From positions 111,107-175,106 of the forward strand of contig NZ_PIZM01000005.1 in the NCBI RefSeq assembly GCF_002835465.1: a stretch of 64,000 bases of DNA, given 5' to 3'. The stretch comes from Psychromonas sp. psych-6C06. Lineage in GTDB: Bacteria > Pseudomonadota > Gammaproteobacteria > Enterobacterales > Psychromonadaceae. The position numbers and the translations under genes were made by a program. Under the pieces are notes generated by a model, which made no database searches, was not told the origin of the DNA, and worked only from the letters and a program-made list of their open reading frames with translations. Below are positions 48,005-57,121 of the stretch, one piece after another. Within the stretch, counting starts at the first letter, position 1. Each line of letters opens with the position of its first letter.

Positions 48005-48976
48005 ATGAAGTCGATGAGAAAAATAATTACTACGCTACTCACTAGCATGAGTCTTGCTGGCTGTATTGAAATGCCAAAAACAGTTGAGCACGATAGTAAC
48101 CTAACCTTTACGCAGTTAGACGGCTATCGATTTCATACGGTTATTAAAGGGCAATCTCACTCACCCGTGGTCATCATTGTACACGGCGGTCCCGGTGCAG
48201 ATCATCAATACCTCACCTCGCTAAGCCCACTTTCTAAAACCCATCGGGTTATTTTTTATGATCAACGTGGCAGTGGATTATCGCCTAGGGTTGATAGTTC
48301 GCAGTTAACTATCGCGCAAAATATAGCTGATCTTAACCTGTTGGTTGAGCATTTCTCAGCCACAAATAAAGTGAAATTGATTGGTCATTCATGGGGCGCG
48401 ATGTTGGTCTCGGGGTATATGTCGACTTACCCAGAAAAGGTTTCACACGCAGTCCTAGTTGAACCCGGCATGCTTACGCCGGAGTCTGCTAAAGCATTTA
48501 TTAATAAGATGAACGAATTTCAGTCTCTCTCAACGTTTTTTTCAGTTGCTAAATATATGTCTGTTTACCCCTTAGTGAAGAAAAACGATGGCAAAGAGGG
48601 TTTTGATTACGTCATGACTAAGTTATTAAATCAAAATACTAGCGGTGCACCTTATCAGTGTGAAACCGAGTCTCTACCTGCAAACGCTTTTGTCCGTGGA
48701 GGCTATGATGCCTTTAACAGTATGTTAAAACCGGTCATGGAAAATCCTGCATTATTTAGCGATGACCTTACCGATGGTATAAAAAACTATACAGGTCATT
48801 TAATGATGATCAGTAGTGAATGCAGTGAGTTTGGTTACGCGTTTCAGGAACAATTTCATCAACCCCAAATGCCTAAGCAGACGATTCACATCAAAGCAAA
48901 AAAAATGGGCCATTACATGCTGACGCTCAATCCGCAATGGAGCTTAGTGAAGATTAACCCTTTTTTGGCTAAATAA
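48005..48976 (+). CDS. Alpha/beta hydrolase lipoprotein, proline-iminopeptidase-like
   Basis: The 323-residue protein has a lipobox (SLAGC, Cys20), the oxyanion segment VHGGPGADHQYL, YDQRGSGLSP and the nucleophile elbow GHSWGA (Ser129), all typical of proline iminopeptidase-like alpha/beta hydrolases. The late His in KMGHYML would complete the triad. Lipid anchoring is unusual for that family and suggests a periplasmic or surface substrate. It lies 26 bases after the TetR gene. Confidence 0.85.
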   Translation: MKSMRKIITTLLTSMSLAGCIEMPKTVEHDSNLTFTQLDGYRFHTVIKGQSHSPVVIIVHGGPGADHQYLTSLSPLSKTHRVIFYDQRGSGLSPRVDSSQLTIAQNIADLNLLVEHFSATNKVKLIGHSWGAMLVSGYMSTYPEKVSHAVLVEPGMLTPESAKAFINKMNEFQSLSTFFSVAKYMSVYPLVKKNDGKEGFDYVMTKLLNQNTSGAPYQCETESLPANAFVRGGYDAFNSMLKPVMENPALFSDDLTDGIKNYTGHLMMISSECSEFGYAFQEQFHQPQMPKQTIHIKAKKMGHYMLTLNPQWSLVKINPFLAK

Positions 48977-49031
48977 TAGCTAACTGGACTCTGCTTCATA
49001 TCATCAATGAGTGGGAAATGGGAGTTGTAAT

Positions 49032-50219
49032 GTGAACAGTCAAACCTTGGTAGCAAGTATAAAGTGGCCTTTTATATCATTCATGCTATTGGCTCTTATT
49101 AGTTGCACTTTGCTACAAACAGACAAAGAGGTAATAGAGATGGACGATAAAGCGAAGGGGATTCTCAATAACCTTGTGGATGAAAAGAGCCCAGGGATTC
49201 AATATATCGTGGTTAATAAAAACGCGACTATTTTTGAGCATACTGTTGGCTTGTCTAATATTAAACAGGCAACACCCCTTAATGCTACGCATACAATGTC
49301 AGCTTTCTCGATGACCAAAACATTGACCGCTATTGCTGTATTGCAATTGGTCGAGTCTCACAAAATCAAACTCGACGATCCTGTGGCTGATTATATTGAA
49401 CACCCATACAGCGAGCATATTTCAATACGCCAATTATTGAGTCATACCGCAGGTATTGGTAACCCCATTCCCCTTAAATGGGTTCACCTTAGCACTGAAC
49501 ATACCAGCTTTGATGAAGCCTCTGCACTGAATAAAGTACTCAGCGACAATCCTGACTTAGAAAGCCAACTAGGCACTGAGTACCGTTATTCTAATATTGG
49601 GTATTGGTTGCTTGGAAAGGTTATCGAGCAGGTTAGCGGTCAGTTATATTCTGATTATGTTAATGAGCATATTTTCGATGTTTTAGGGCTTGCTTCCAGT
49701 GAAATTGGTTTCTTGGTGGTAGATGAAAATAATCAGGCCAAGGGTTATTTAAAGAGATGGTCGTTGATGAACCTATTTGGACGATTCTTTATCGATGGGA
49801 AGCTATTAGGTGAGTATGAGGGCAGTTGGTTACATATTGAAAACGTATATTTAAATGGTCCATCATTTGGAGGTGCAATAGGCTCTGCAACTGCATTTTC
49901 TAAAATCCTACAGGACTTATTGTCCGAACAATCCAAGCTACTTAATAAACAATCGAAACAATTACTCTACTCACAGCAGCAAACCGATGCTGGGAAAAAT
50001 ATCGAGATGACACTTGGCTGGCACATCGGCAATTTGAATGGTGTCAGATATTATTTTAAAGAAGGTGGTGGCGCTGGTTTTCGTTCTGAAATGCGTATTT
50101 ACCCTAGTAATGGGATAGCATCAGTCATCATGGCTAATAAAACGTCACTTGATTCGCGAAAAATTTTGAGTGAGCTTGATAGTTACTACCTTGAAAATCA
50201 TGACTCATGTTGTGGCTAA
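49032..50219 (+). CDS. Serine beta-lactamase-family hydrolase, putative lipoprotein
   Basis: The protein of about 395 residues has a hydrophobic N-terminus ending in LALISC (Cys25, possible lipidation), the SxxK nucleophile SMTK (93-96), the YSN motif (186-188) and the HTAGIG loop of the class C / esterase-like beta-lactamase family. Such proteins are usually esterases or peptidases, not antibiotic enzymes. The GTG at 49032 has GGGAG seven bases upstream. A GTG at 49011 would lengthen the N-terminus. It is likely co-transcribed with the alpha/beta hydrolase. Confidence 0.85.
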   Translation: MNSQTLVASIKWPFISFMLLALISCTLLQTDKEVIEMDDKAKGILNNLVDEKSPGIQYIVVNKNATIFEHTVGLSNIKQATPLNATHTMSAFSMTKTLTAIAVLQLVESHKIKLDDPVADYIEHPYSEHISIRQLLSHTAGIGNPIPLKWVHLSTEHTSFDEASALNKVLSDNPDLESQLGTEYRYSNIGYWLLGKVIEQVSGQLYSDYVNEHIFDVLGLASSEIGFLVVDENNQAKGYLKRWSLMNLFGRFFIDGKLLGEYEGSWLHIENVYLNGPSFGGAIGSATAFSKILQDLLSEQSKLLNKQSKQLLYSQQQTDAGKNIEMTLGWHIGNLNGVRYYFKEGGGAGFRSEMRIYPSNGIASVIMANKTSLDSRKILSELDSYYLENHDSCCG

Positions 50220-50369
50220 GGAATACTAGCAAATTCAAGCTTAAAAAGCGGACCAGAGCTAATTGATAGCTCTCCACTTTAGCGTCAAGTTGCTTATCAC
50301 TGACTAGCACAAAATGCACCTATTTGTTAAACTCAATATGTTAAAAAAATGTTATATTAAGGATCAAGG

Positions 50370-51740
50370 ATGAATAAACTTACATTGGTTTGTCTAATAA
50401 CAACATTATCAATCGCTGCATGTGGCGGAAGCGGCGGAAGTAGTGATAGCGCACTAACGCCAACTCCAGAGCCGGCTCCAACGCCAGAAGTTGAGATATC
50501 TACTCTGCCAAATGTTACAGGTTTTGATATTGTCAGTGACATTATTAACTTAGATTTAAATCGCGATGGACTAGAAGATTTAGTTTATGTGAGGACTCCA
50601 GAAGAGCCATATTATCAAGGTGCTTACTTTCAAGCTTTAATTAATAATGGTGATAGGACATTCACTGATCAAAGTACAACCTATTTCCCTAATTTAACAA
50701 CTAATTGGAGATGGATTGAAAAAGTTTATCTTGTAGATATTAATGGCGATGGTCATAAAGACATCATCCCACATCTTGATATGGACTTTGAGAGTCCAAT
50801 GCCACCACTTATTCAAGCCGATGATGGTGTGTTTTCAATGGCTAATGATCAGGTCTTAATTGATAATGCGGGAGCTATGCTTCCCCTTGATGTTGATAAA
50901 GATGGTGATATCGATATTATCGTTCGCAAAGTGGCTAACTGGGGAGATGAAACTTTACAACAGCATCAATTACAGCTACTGCTCAACAATAACAATACCA
51001 ACTTTAGTGATGCAGGCATTGTTTCTACAGATACACGTATGGGGTGGAATAATGCCGCTTTTGTATATTCACCAGTTATTTTAGATATCAACAAAGATAG
51101 TTATCCTGACATTATTTATGGTGGTGCAAGGTGGGAGGGGGCTAATTGGGTGGATAAACGAACCTCTATGACCGTTTTCCTTAATAATCAAGATAATACC
51201 TATTATGAAAGTACTAACACCGTTTTCTCTGATCCCATTCCTAGTTACACTCTATCCCGTGAATTAGTTAAAGCTGATTTTGATAGCAATGGAGAGGAAG
51301 ATATTTTAGTCGCCAATACAGGTTATGATGTCGAACCGTGGAATGGAGAAAACAATGGTATTTTATTCAATAATGGTGCCGGTGAGCTAAAAGAGCAACG
51401 TGGTTCTATCGAAACTCATGACTATCGTGGTATGACTCACTCGGGTGATGTCGCAGATATCGACGCTGATGGAGATATCGATATTATTTATAATGACATT
51501 TTAGGGTTAGATACTACTAATGAAACTAAAATTCGTATCTTAAAAAATGATGGAGCAGGTAATTTTACAAATCAAAATTTCACTTTACCGACTCAATATA
51601 CAACAGATGGCTCTTGGGGCTCAACTGCGACTTTACTGGTTGATTTAAATAAAGATGGTTACCCTGAAATTGTATTAGGTGGAATGGGGGCAGATGCTGC
51701 TAGCTTAATAATCTGGAACGATGGCAGCGGTCACTATTAA
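50370..51740 (+). CDS. Lipoprotein with FG-GAP/VCBS-type calcium-binding repeats
   Basis: The 456-residue protein has a lipobox (LSIAAC), a Gly/Ser and Pro/Thr tether, and a beta-propeller-like body with recurring Asp-rich loops: DLNRDGLEDLV, DINGDGHKDII, DVDKDGDIDII, DINKDSYPDII, DFDSNGEEDIL, DIDADGDIDII and DLNKDGYPEIV. These are FG-GAP/VCBS repeat loops that bind calcium. Seven repeats suit a seven-bladed propeller. It is probably surface-exposed, and its partner is unknown. AAGGATCAAGG precedes the start. Confidence 0.88.
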   Translation: MNKLTLVCLITTLSIAACGGSGGSSDSALTPTPEPAPTPEVEISTLPNVTGFDIVSDIINLDLNRDGLEDLVYVRTPEEPYYQGAYFQALINNGDRTFTDQSTTYFPNLTTNWRWIEKVYLVDINGDGHKDIIPHLDMDFESPMPPLIQADDGVFSMANDQVLIDNAGAMLPLDVDKDGDIDIIVRKVANWGDETLQQHQLQLLLNNNNTNFSDAGIVSTDTRMGWNNAAFVYSPVILDINKDSYPDIIYGGARWEGANWVDKRTSMTVFLNNQDNTYYESTNTVFSDPIPSYTLSRELVKADFDSNGEEDILVANTGYDVEPWNGENNGILFNNGAGELKEQRGSIETHDYRGMTHSGDVADIDADGDIDIIYNDILGLDTTNETKIRILKNDGAGNFTNQNFTLPTQYTTDGSWGSTATLLVDLNKDGYPEIVLGGMGADAASLIIWNDGSGHY

Positions 51741-52176
51741 TTTTAATAACCATGGGACTTAACAGTTCCATGGTTTTCGCGAATAATAAGTAACCTTCAG
51801 TAATAAACCACTACCAAATAAATATTATTTCCAACTTATATAAACCAAAACTTTAATGAGAAACGCTTAACAAGACGCTTTATACGTCAATATCTCTCTC
51901 GGCTTAATAATGTCATTAATATCTGCATGCGGAGGCTCTGGAAGCGATAATTTCATTTTGATTAATATATGCTTCATTCATAGCAAAAGAATTAAAAAGG
52001 TGATCAGTTTTGCTTGCTAAAGTTTACGCTACTTTTACTGTGAGTGTTGAGCGAAGAACAACTCACTGTGGCATCTCACGGCTTGGTCGTTTAAAATTTC
52101 CTGTGCAATACAAGATCACTTTTTAAATTCCACTGTTATCAGTTTTTCTTATCAGCTACATAGGCATTAAAAGTGC
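51741..52176. other. Intergenic region with a lipoprotein remnant
   Basis: About 435 bases between the FG-GAP gene and znuA. Apart from the remnant at 51910-52020 I see no gene. Confidence 0.4.
51910..52020 (+). pseudogene. Remnant of a lipoprotein N-terminus
   Basis: A 36-codon frame reads MSLISACGGSGSDNF and then loses sense. It resembles the lipobox region of the FG-GAP protein upstream (LSIAACGGSGGSSD), and upstream codons in the same frame (YVNISLGLI) look like the rest of a signal peptide. It is probably the stub of a decayed paralogue. Confidence 0.4.
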
Positions 52177-53187
52177 TTAGCTTTGGCACTGTTGAAGGCT
52201 ATTAATCATCGCCTGTAACAGTAAACTATATTGATCTTTACCTACCGTAATATCAGCGCCTAGGGGATCCATTGTGCCGATGGTTGCAACGGTTGTGTTT
52301 TCAAACACACTGTTCACTAATTCTGGATTGTATTGAGGCTCAGTAAATACGCAGGTCACGCCTAACTCTTTTACTGTCTGACGAATTTCAGATACGCGAG
52401 ATGGACTAGGTTTAGCTGCGTCAGAAACCGAAATAGCACCAGTTGTTAGCAGTTGAAAGCGTTGCTCAAAATATTGATACGCATCGTGGAATACGATGAA
52501 TTTAATCCCTTTTAATGATTGTGCTTTTTGCTCTATCTCATCGGTTAACGCATGCAAACGGTTAATTGCTTCTGTTGCATTTTTTTCATAAATAGGTGCA
52601 TTTTTGCTATCCGCATGTGATAGCGTTTTGGCTATCATTTTTAGCCAAACTTCAGCATTTTTAGGATCTAACCACACATGCGGATCAAAGCCTTCGTGAT
52701 GATGCGCATGTGCTTCATCATTTATTTCGTGTTTATCACCATGATGTTTATCGTGCTTCTCATCATAAGAGTGATGATCTGCTTCTTGGTGCTCATGTAT
52801 TTCTTCATCGTGATGTGGGTGTGCTTCAAATGTCGCCCCTTCGCGGAAGTTATGCAGTGTTGTTCCTGCAACCGTCATCATTTCAATTTTAGTCGCGTCG
52901 TTTGCCAAGCTAGATAGCGATTTTTCAAGCCAAGGTGTTAAGCCTTCGCCAATCCAAAATACGATATTTGCCTGTGAAAGTACTTTTGCGCCCGAAGGAC
53001 GTAAATGATATTCGTGAGGAGAGTCTTCAGGTCGAATTAAGAGTGCAGGCTCTCCAACTCCGTCCATGACTTGAGTCACCAGTGAATGGAGTGGCGCAAT
53101 GTCTACGACGACTTTGGGAACTTGAGCGTGGACTTGTACGGTCATAGCTAAGCCAATAATAATGACCGAGATGGTTTTTCTGAACAT
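52177..53187 (-). CDS. znuA: Zinc ABC transporter substrate-binding protein ZnuA
   Basis: The 336-residue periplasmic protein has a signal peptide (ending VHA|QVP), the first zinc His in SPHEYHLRPS, a His/Asp/Glu-rich loop (about residues 123-166, HPHHDEEIHEH and on), then HVWLDP and FHDAYQYF. It captures Zn2+ for ZnuBC. I start at the ATG at 53187, after CGGAGAAAC. An upstream TTG would add seven residues. It diverges from znuC across a Zur-type palindrome. Confidence 0.95.
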   Translation of the reverse strand: MFRKTISVIIIGLAMTVQVHAQVPKVVVDIAPLHSLVTQVMDGVGEPALLIRPEDSPHEYHLRPSGAKVLSQANIVFWIGEGLTPWLEKSLSSLANDATKIEMMTVAGTTLHNFREGATFEAHPHHDEEIHEHQEADHHSYDEKHDKHHGDKHEINDEAHAHHHEGFDPHVWLDPKNAEVWLKMIAKTLSHADSKNAPIYEKNATEAINRLHALTDEIEQKAQSLKGIKFIVFHDAYQYFEQRFQLLTTGAISVSDAAKPSPSRVSEIRQTVKELGVTCVFTEPQYNPELVNSVFENTTVATIGTMDPLGADITVGKDQYSLLLQAMINSLQQCQS

Positions 53188-53228
53188 GTGTTTCTCCGTT
53201 AACAACAAGATATAAAAAATTGGAAAGT

Positions 53229-53260
53229 ATATATTGTTATGTTATAACATTACAATATAT
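53229..53260. promoter_or_regulatory. Zur-type operator between znuA and znuC
   Basis: A near-perfect palindrome is centred on TGTTATAACA, with core GTTATGTTATAACATTAC and outer arms TATATTG/CAATATA. It matches the gammaproteobacterial Zur box pattern and lies between the divergent znu genes, so Zn-loaded Zur should silence both. Confidence 0.85.
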
Positions 53261-53325
53261 AGATGATTCGCAATTTACTTTTATCTCGTACCTTGCCTGC
53301 ATCACCACTTACGTAGAGAGGATAA

Positions 53326-54057
53326 ATGTTAATTTCATCACATGCATTGTCAGTGCAGTTTGGCAATCATCTTATTTTGGACCAGATCAATCTCTCGGTC
53401 AGCCACGGTGAAATAGTGACTATTGTTGGTCCGAATGGCTCCGGTAAATCTACGTTATTAAAAACCTTAATTGGCGCTGTATCACCTTCTAGTGGCTCTC
53501 TTTCACGCGCTAAAGATTTAAAAATTGGCTATGTCCCACAACGGTTACATATTGATGAAACCTTACCGATGACGGTATTTCGTTTTTTAACTCTGCCGCT
53601 ACGACGTTCGAAGAAGGCAATCAACGATGCACTACAAAAAGCGGGGGTGGCGGGGGTTGAAAAACAACAGTTAATATCATTGTCTGGTGGTCAACTTCAG
53701 CGTGTCCTTTTAGCGCGAGCACTACTAGAGGAACCAACACTACTGTTATTAGATGAAGCGACTCAAGGGCTGGATCAGCGTGGCATGATTGATTTTTATC
53801 AACAGATTGATGCGATTAGAAAAGAAACTGGCTGCGCAGTCATTATGGTCAGTCACGATTTGCATGTCGTGATGCGCCGTGCTGATCGCGTTATTTGCCT
53901 TAATGGTAAAATTTGTTGTCAGGGTGTGCCTGAAAAGGTCAGTGCCTCGGCAGAATACAAAGCACTGTTTGGTTTGGATGATGAACAGGTACTCGGTGTA
54001 TACCGACATTCGGTTCCAGAAAATGGCTTTTTAAGGGAGGCATTAAATGCTGGATGA
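53326..54057 (+). CDS. znuC: Zinc ABC transporter ATP-binding protein ZnuC
   Basis: The 243-residue ATPase has Walker A GPNGSGKST, the signature LSGGQLQRVLLARAL, Walker B LLLLDEAT and the switch His in SHDLH. It drives zinc import through ZnuB. AGAGGAT precedes the start. It overlaps znuB by 11 bp. Confidence 0.95.
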   Translation: MLISSHALSVQFGNHLILDQINLSVSHGEIVTIVGPNGSGKSTLLKTLIGAVSPSSGSLSRAKDLKIGYVPQRLHIDETLPMTVFRFLTLPLRRSKKAINDALQKAGVAGVEKQQLISLSGGQLQRVLLARALLEEPTLLLLDEATQGLDQRGMIDFYQQIDAIRKETGCAVIMVSHDLHVVMRRADRVICLNGKICCQGVPEKVSASAEYKALFGLDDEQVLGVYRHSVPENGFLREALNAG

Positions 54058-54844
54058 TTTTATATGGCGCGCAGCGCTAGCTGGAGTCGGGGTAACATTA
54101 GCAGCTGCTCCTTTAGGCTGTTTTATTGTTTGGCGACGTATGGCCTACTTTGGTGATGCAACTGCGCATGCCTCGATGTTAGGTGTTGCGTTATCTCTTG
54201 CGCTTTCTCTGCCTATTTTTCCTGGTGTGTTGTTTATTACGCTTATGATGGCTATTACCGTTTCAACGTTCAGTGGGCGAGGTTACGCAATGGATACATT
54301 ACTGGGTGTGATGGCACACTCCGCCTTAGCGATAGGGCTGGTGGCCGTCTCGTTTTTGTCTGGTATTCGTTTGGATCTAATGGCCTATCTGTTTGGCGAT
54401 ATTTTAGCGGTGAGCAAAAATGATTTGTTGATTATTTGGGGAGGCACGGCGCTGGTCATTGCCTTGGTTACTCTTCGCTGGTCTGGCTTATTGCTTTCAA
54501 CACTGAATAAAGATTTAGCCTTGGCAAGTGGCTTCTCTCCTAAACGTGAACAGTTAATTTTAACCATTGCACTCGCAATTGTTGTTGCTGTGGCCATCAA
54601 AGTGGTCGGTGTTTTGTTGATTGTGGCAATGCTTATTATTCCAGCTGCCACAGCTCGGCCTTTTAGCCGTACTCCTGAGATGATGGTGATACTTGCCGCT
54701 TTGATAGGCAGTAGTTCCAGCTTGATTGGTTTACGTACCTCCTATGTGATGGATACGCCGACAGGCCCAACCATGGTGTGCATCGCTGCCGGCTTATTTA
54801 TCACATCAAGTATCGTATGGAAAGTTATGAATTGGCGTCAATAA
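54047..54844 (+). CDS. znuB: Zinc ABC transporter permease ZnuB
   Basis: The 265-residue membrane protein has eight or so helices and the ABC-3 family features AAPLGCFIVWRRMAYFGDAT and VVGVLLIVAMLIIPAATARP. It forms the inner-membrane channel for Zn2+ with ZnuC. Confidence 0.95.
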   Translation: MLDDFIWRAALAGVGVTLAAAPLGCFIVWRRMAYFGDATAHASMLGVALSLALSLPIFPGVLFITLMMAITVSTFSGRGYAMDTLLGVMAHSALAIGLVAVSFLSGIRLDLMAYLFGDILAVSKNDLLIIWGGTALVIALVTLRWSGLLLSTLNKDLALASGFSPKREQLILTIALAIVVAVAIKVVGVLLIVAMLIIPAATARPFSRTPEMMVILAALIGSSSSLIGLRTSYVMDTPTGPTMVCIAAGLFITSSIVWKVMNWRQ

Positions 54845-54856
54845 AAGGAGAAGCAG

Positions 54857-54943
54857 ATGGCTAGAATAATAAAGATAGCGACACAGTATTTAAAAATACA
54901 GGGAGTAAAGCACAATGAGTTTGGATTTGATGAGCAGGGCTGA
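54857..54943 (+). CDS. Possible 28-residue peptide between znuB and the DUF1826 gene
   Basis: An ATG six bases after AAGGAG opens a 28-codon frame (MARIIKIATQYLKIQGVKHN and on) that ends inside the next gene. It may be a translated leader that couples znuB to the DUF1826 gene, or a chance frame. Only the ribosome binding site speaks for it. Confidence 0.3.
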   Translation: MARIIKIATQYLKIQGVKHNEFGFDEQG

Positions 54944-55574
54944 TGAAACGATTGAGGCGCCAGTGAACGCTATCATGCCAACAATATTGACTGATATTTA
55001 TCAGCCGCAAAACAATATTTCGATTTGGGAGCGCACGCTACCCACTTCATTAACTGACAATATCGAGCAGATGTTAGTGCAAGATAGCTCAATAGCGATA
55101 GTCAAGGTTGTCACACCAGATGATGTTGCAGATTGGATCCAATATAAACTTTCTGGGCATGCCTGTGCAGATGCATTAAGCGAAGATATTGCCTTAATCG
55201 TAGAGATGTTTTGTTGCTTGTTTGATTTGCAACAGGTTGGTTTACGACTAACGGCTCTAGACAAAGCAATGTGTCCCAACTTTCATGTTGATCATGTTCC
55301 GTGTCGCCTTGTTTCAACTTATGTTGGTGCTTCTACACAGTGGTTAGATAAAGATGATATAGAGCGTGTCGAACAAGATACGACCAGTTTGAAAGTCTCA
55401 GGGCCTTGCGTAAGTTTCTCTAATGAAGGGGCCGCAATACAACAAATGCAGCCCGGCGATGTGGCGCTGCTCAAAGGGACTGGGTGGGAAGGCAATGAAA
55501 AATCGGGCTTAGTACATCGTTCTCCTGCGCTCGTTAATGAACGACGATTATTACTGACACTCGATATTGTGTAA
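54915..55574 (+). CDS. DUF1826 protein with an HxD...H iron-site pattern
   Basis: The 219-residue protein matches DUF1826. The C-terminal half reads FHVDHVPCRLVSTYVGASTQ, then GDVALLKG and GLVHRSPALVNERRLLLTLD. His124-x-Asp126 and His201, with a basic residue near 210, are arranged like the facial triad and 2-oxoglutarate-binding Arg of Fe(II)/2OG oxygenases. I infer that fold; DUF1826 has no assigned function that I know. It lies in the znuCB transcript, so it is likely a zinc-limitation gene. GGGAG precedes the start. Confidence 0.8.
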   Translation: MSLDLMSRADETIEAPVNAIMPTILTDIYQPQNNISIWERTLPTSLTDNIEQMLVQDSSIAIVKVVTPDDVADWIQYKLSGHACADALSEDIALIVEMFCCLFDLQQVGLRLTALDKAMCPNFHVDHVPCRLVSTYVGASTQWLDKDDIERVEQDTTSLKVSGPCVSFSNEGAAIQQMQPGDVALLKGTGWEGNEKSGLVHRSPALVNERRLLLTLDIV

Positions 55575-55686
55575 TCACCGAGAAGCACTTAATTACGGTG
55601 CCTATTGTCATCATCTGCTAACTTTTTTATTGGCCTGACGTCGAGTTGAGGTTATTCATTTACACCAAAGGATACGCTGAAATATT

Positions 55687-57021
55687 ATGTCCGACACTGT
55701 TATTAAAAATGCCCGTATTGTTAACCAAGGCAGTATCATTGATGCTGACCTCCGCATTGTTAAGCAAAGAATTGAGACTATCGCACCAGAGATAGTTATC
55801 AAGCCAACTGATCATATTGTAGATGCTCAAGGGGCTTACTTACTGCCTGGAATGATTGATGATCAGGTTCATTTTCGTGAGCCTGGTTTAACCCATAAAG
55901 GCTCTATTGCGACAGAGTCTCGAGCTGCTGTTGCGGGTGGCATCACCAGTTATATGGAAATGCCAAATGTAAATCCAGCCACAACAACAATTGAAGCATT
56001 AGAGCGTAAGTTTTCTATCGCTAAACAGAGTTCATTAGCGAACTACTCATTTTATCTTGGTGCAACCGCGGATAATCTTGATCAAATCAAATTGCTTGAT
56101 GCCCATAAACACTGTGGCGTTAAGGTGTTTATGGGGGCGTCGACGGGGGATTTACTGGTTGAAGATCCACAAGCACTAGATGCTATTTTTCGTGATTCTC
56201 CTGTCTTAATTGCAACGCATTGTGAAAGCGGGCCTGTCATCGCAAGAAATACAGAGAGAATGCGACAAAAAACAATACCTTTCACTATTGAAGATCATCC
56301 CGTGTTACGTGACGATGAAGCTTGTTTTGCATCCTCTTCCTATGCAGTGGCACTTGCAAAAAAACATAATAGCCAATTGCATGTATTGCATATAACAACA
56401 GCGAAAGAGCTGGCTTTATTTGAAGCAGGGCCTATTCAACATAAGCACATCACCGCAGAGGCCTGTGTGCATCATCTTTGGTTTACGAATCAAGACTATG
56501 CCACCCTTGGGAATAAAATTAAATGTAACCCCTCTATTAAATATCCTGATGATCGCGCAGCGTTACTCAGCGCATTAAACAGTGGGAAAATTGATATTAT
56601 TGCAACGGATCATGCACCGCATACTTTAGCAGAAAAACAAGTACCTTATGAGCAAGCACCTGCAGGGTTACCTTTGGTGCAACATGCGTTATTAAGTTTA
56701 TTTGATCATGTTAAACAAGGGAGCATGACTGTCGCTCAAATTGCTGAAAAAACAGCTCATAACCCAGCGATTCGTTATGCCATTAAAGACAGAGGCTTTA
56801 TCCGTGAAGGTTATTACGCGGACTTGGTGTTAGTGGACAGTAAAAAGCAAACGCTAGTAAGCGATGAAAACAGCCTTTATCATTGCGCTTGGTCCCCATT
56901 TTCTGGGCATCCCTTTTCGGCTCAAATAAAAAATACTTGGGTAAACGGACATTTGGTGTATGACAAGGAAACGATCATTGATAAGCAAAGCGCAGCGATG
57001 CGTTTGTTATTTGAGCGATAA
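55687..57021 (+). CDS. Dihydroorotase paralogue with an altered metal site
   Basis: The 444-residue amidohydrolase has the segment GMIDDQVHFREPGLTHKG, then MEMPNVNP, KVFMGASTG (Lys146, carboxylated in the family), THCES, LHVLHI and ATDHAPH. Standard dihydroorotases have HxH in the first strand. Here the first His is Gln60 (QVH), as in some Bacteroidetes enzymes. Next to znuABC it may be a stand-in for the zinc-dependent PyrC under zinc starvation, as known for PyrC paralogues in Zur regulons. Function by homology is carbamoyl-aspartate to dihydroorotate; allantoinase-like activity is an alternative. Confidence 0.85.
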   Translation: MSDTVIKNARIVNQGSIIDADLRIVKQRIETIAPEIVIKPTDHIVDAQGAYLLPGMIDDQVHFREPGLTHKGSIATESRAAVAGGITSYMEMPNVNPATTTIEALERKFSIAKQSSLANYSFYLGATADNLDQIKLLDAHKHCGVKVFMGASTGDLLVEDPQALDAIFRDSPVLIATHCESGPVIARNTERMRQKTIPFTIEDHPVLRDDEACFASSSYAVALAKKHNSQLHVLHITTAKELALFEAGPIQHKHITAEACVHHLWFTNQDYATLGNKIKCNPSIKYPDDRAALLSALNSGKIDIIATDHAPHTLAEKQVPYEQAPAGLPLVQHALLSLFDHVKQGSMTVAQIAEKTAHNPAIRYAIKDRGFIREGYYADLVLVDSKKQTLVSDENSLYHCAWSPFSGHPFSAQIKNTWVNGHLVYDKETIIDKQSAAMRLLFER

Positions 57022-57121
57022 TTAATAACATAAACAACTATTATTCGATTTCGATGAATGAAGTGAAATGGACAGTGGCTATTAAACATTAAAAGTTAAT
57101 AGCCACTATCAAATGTACGAA

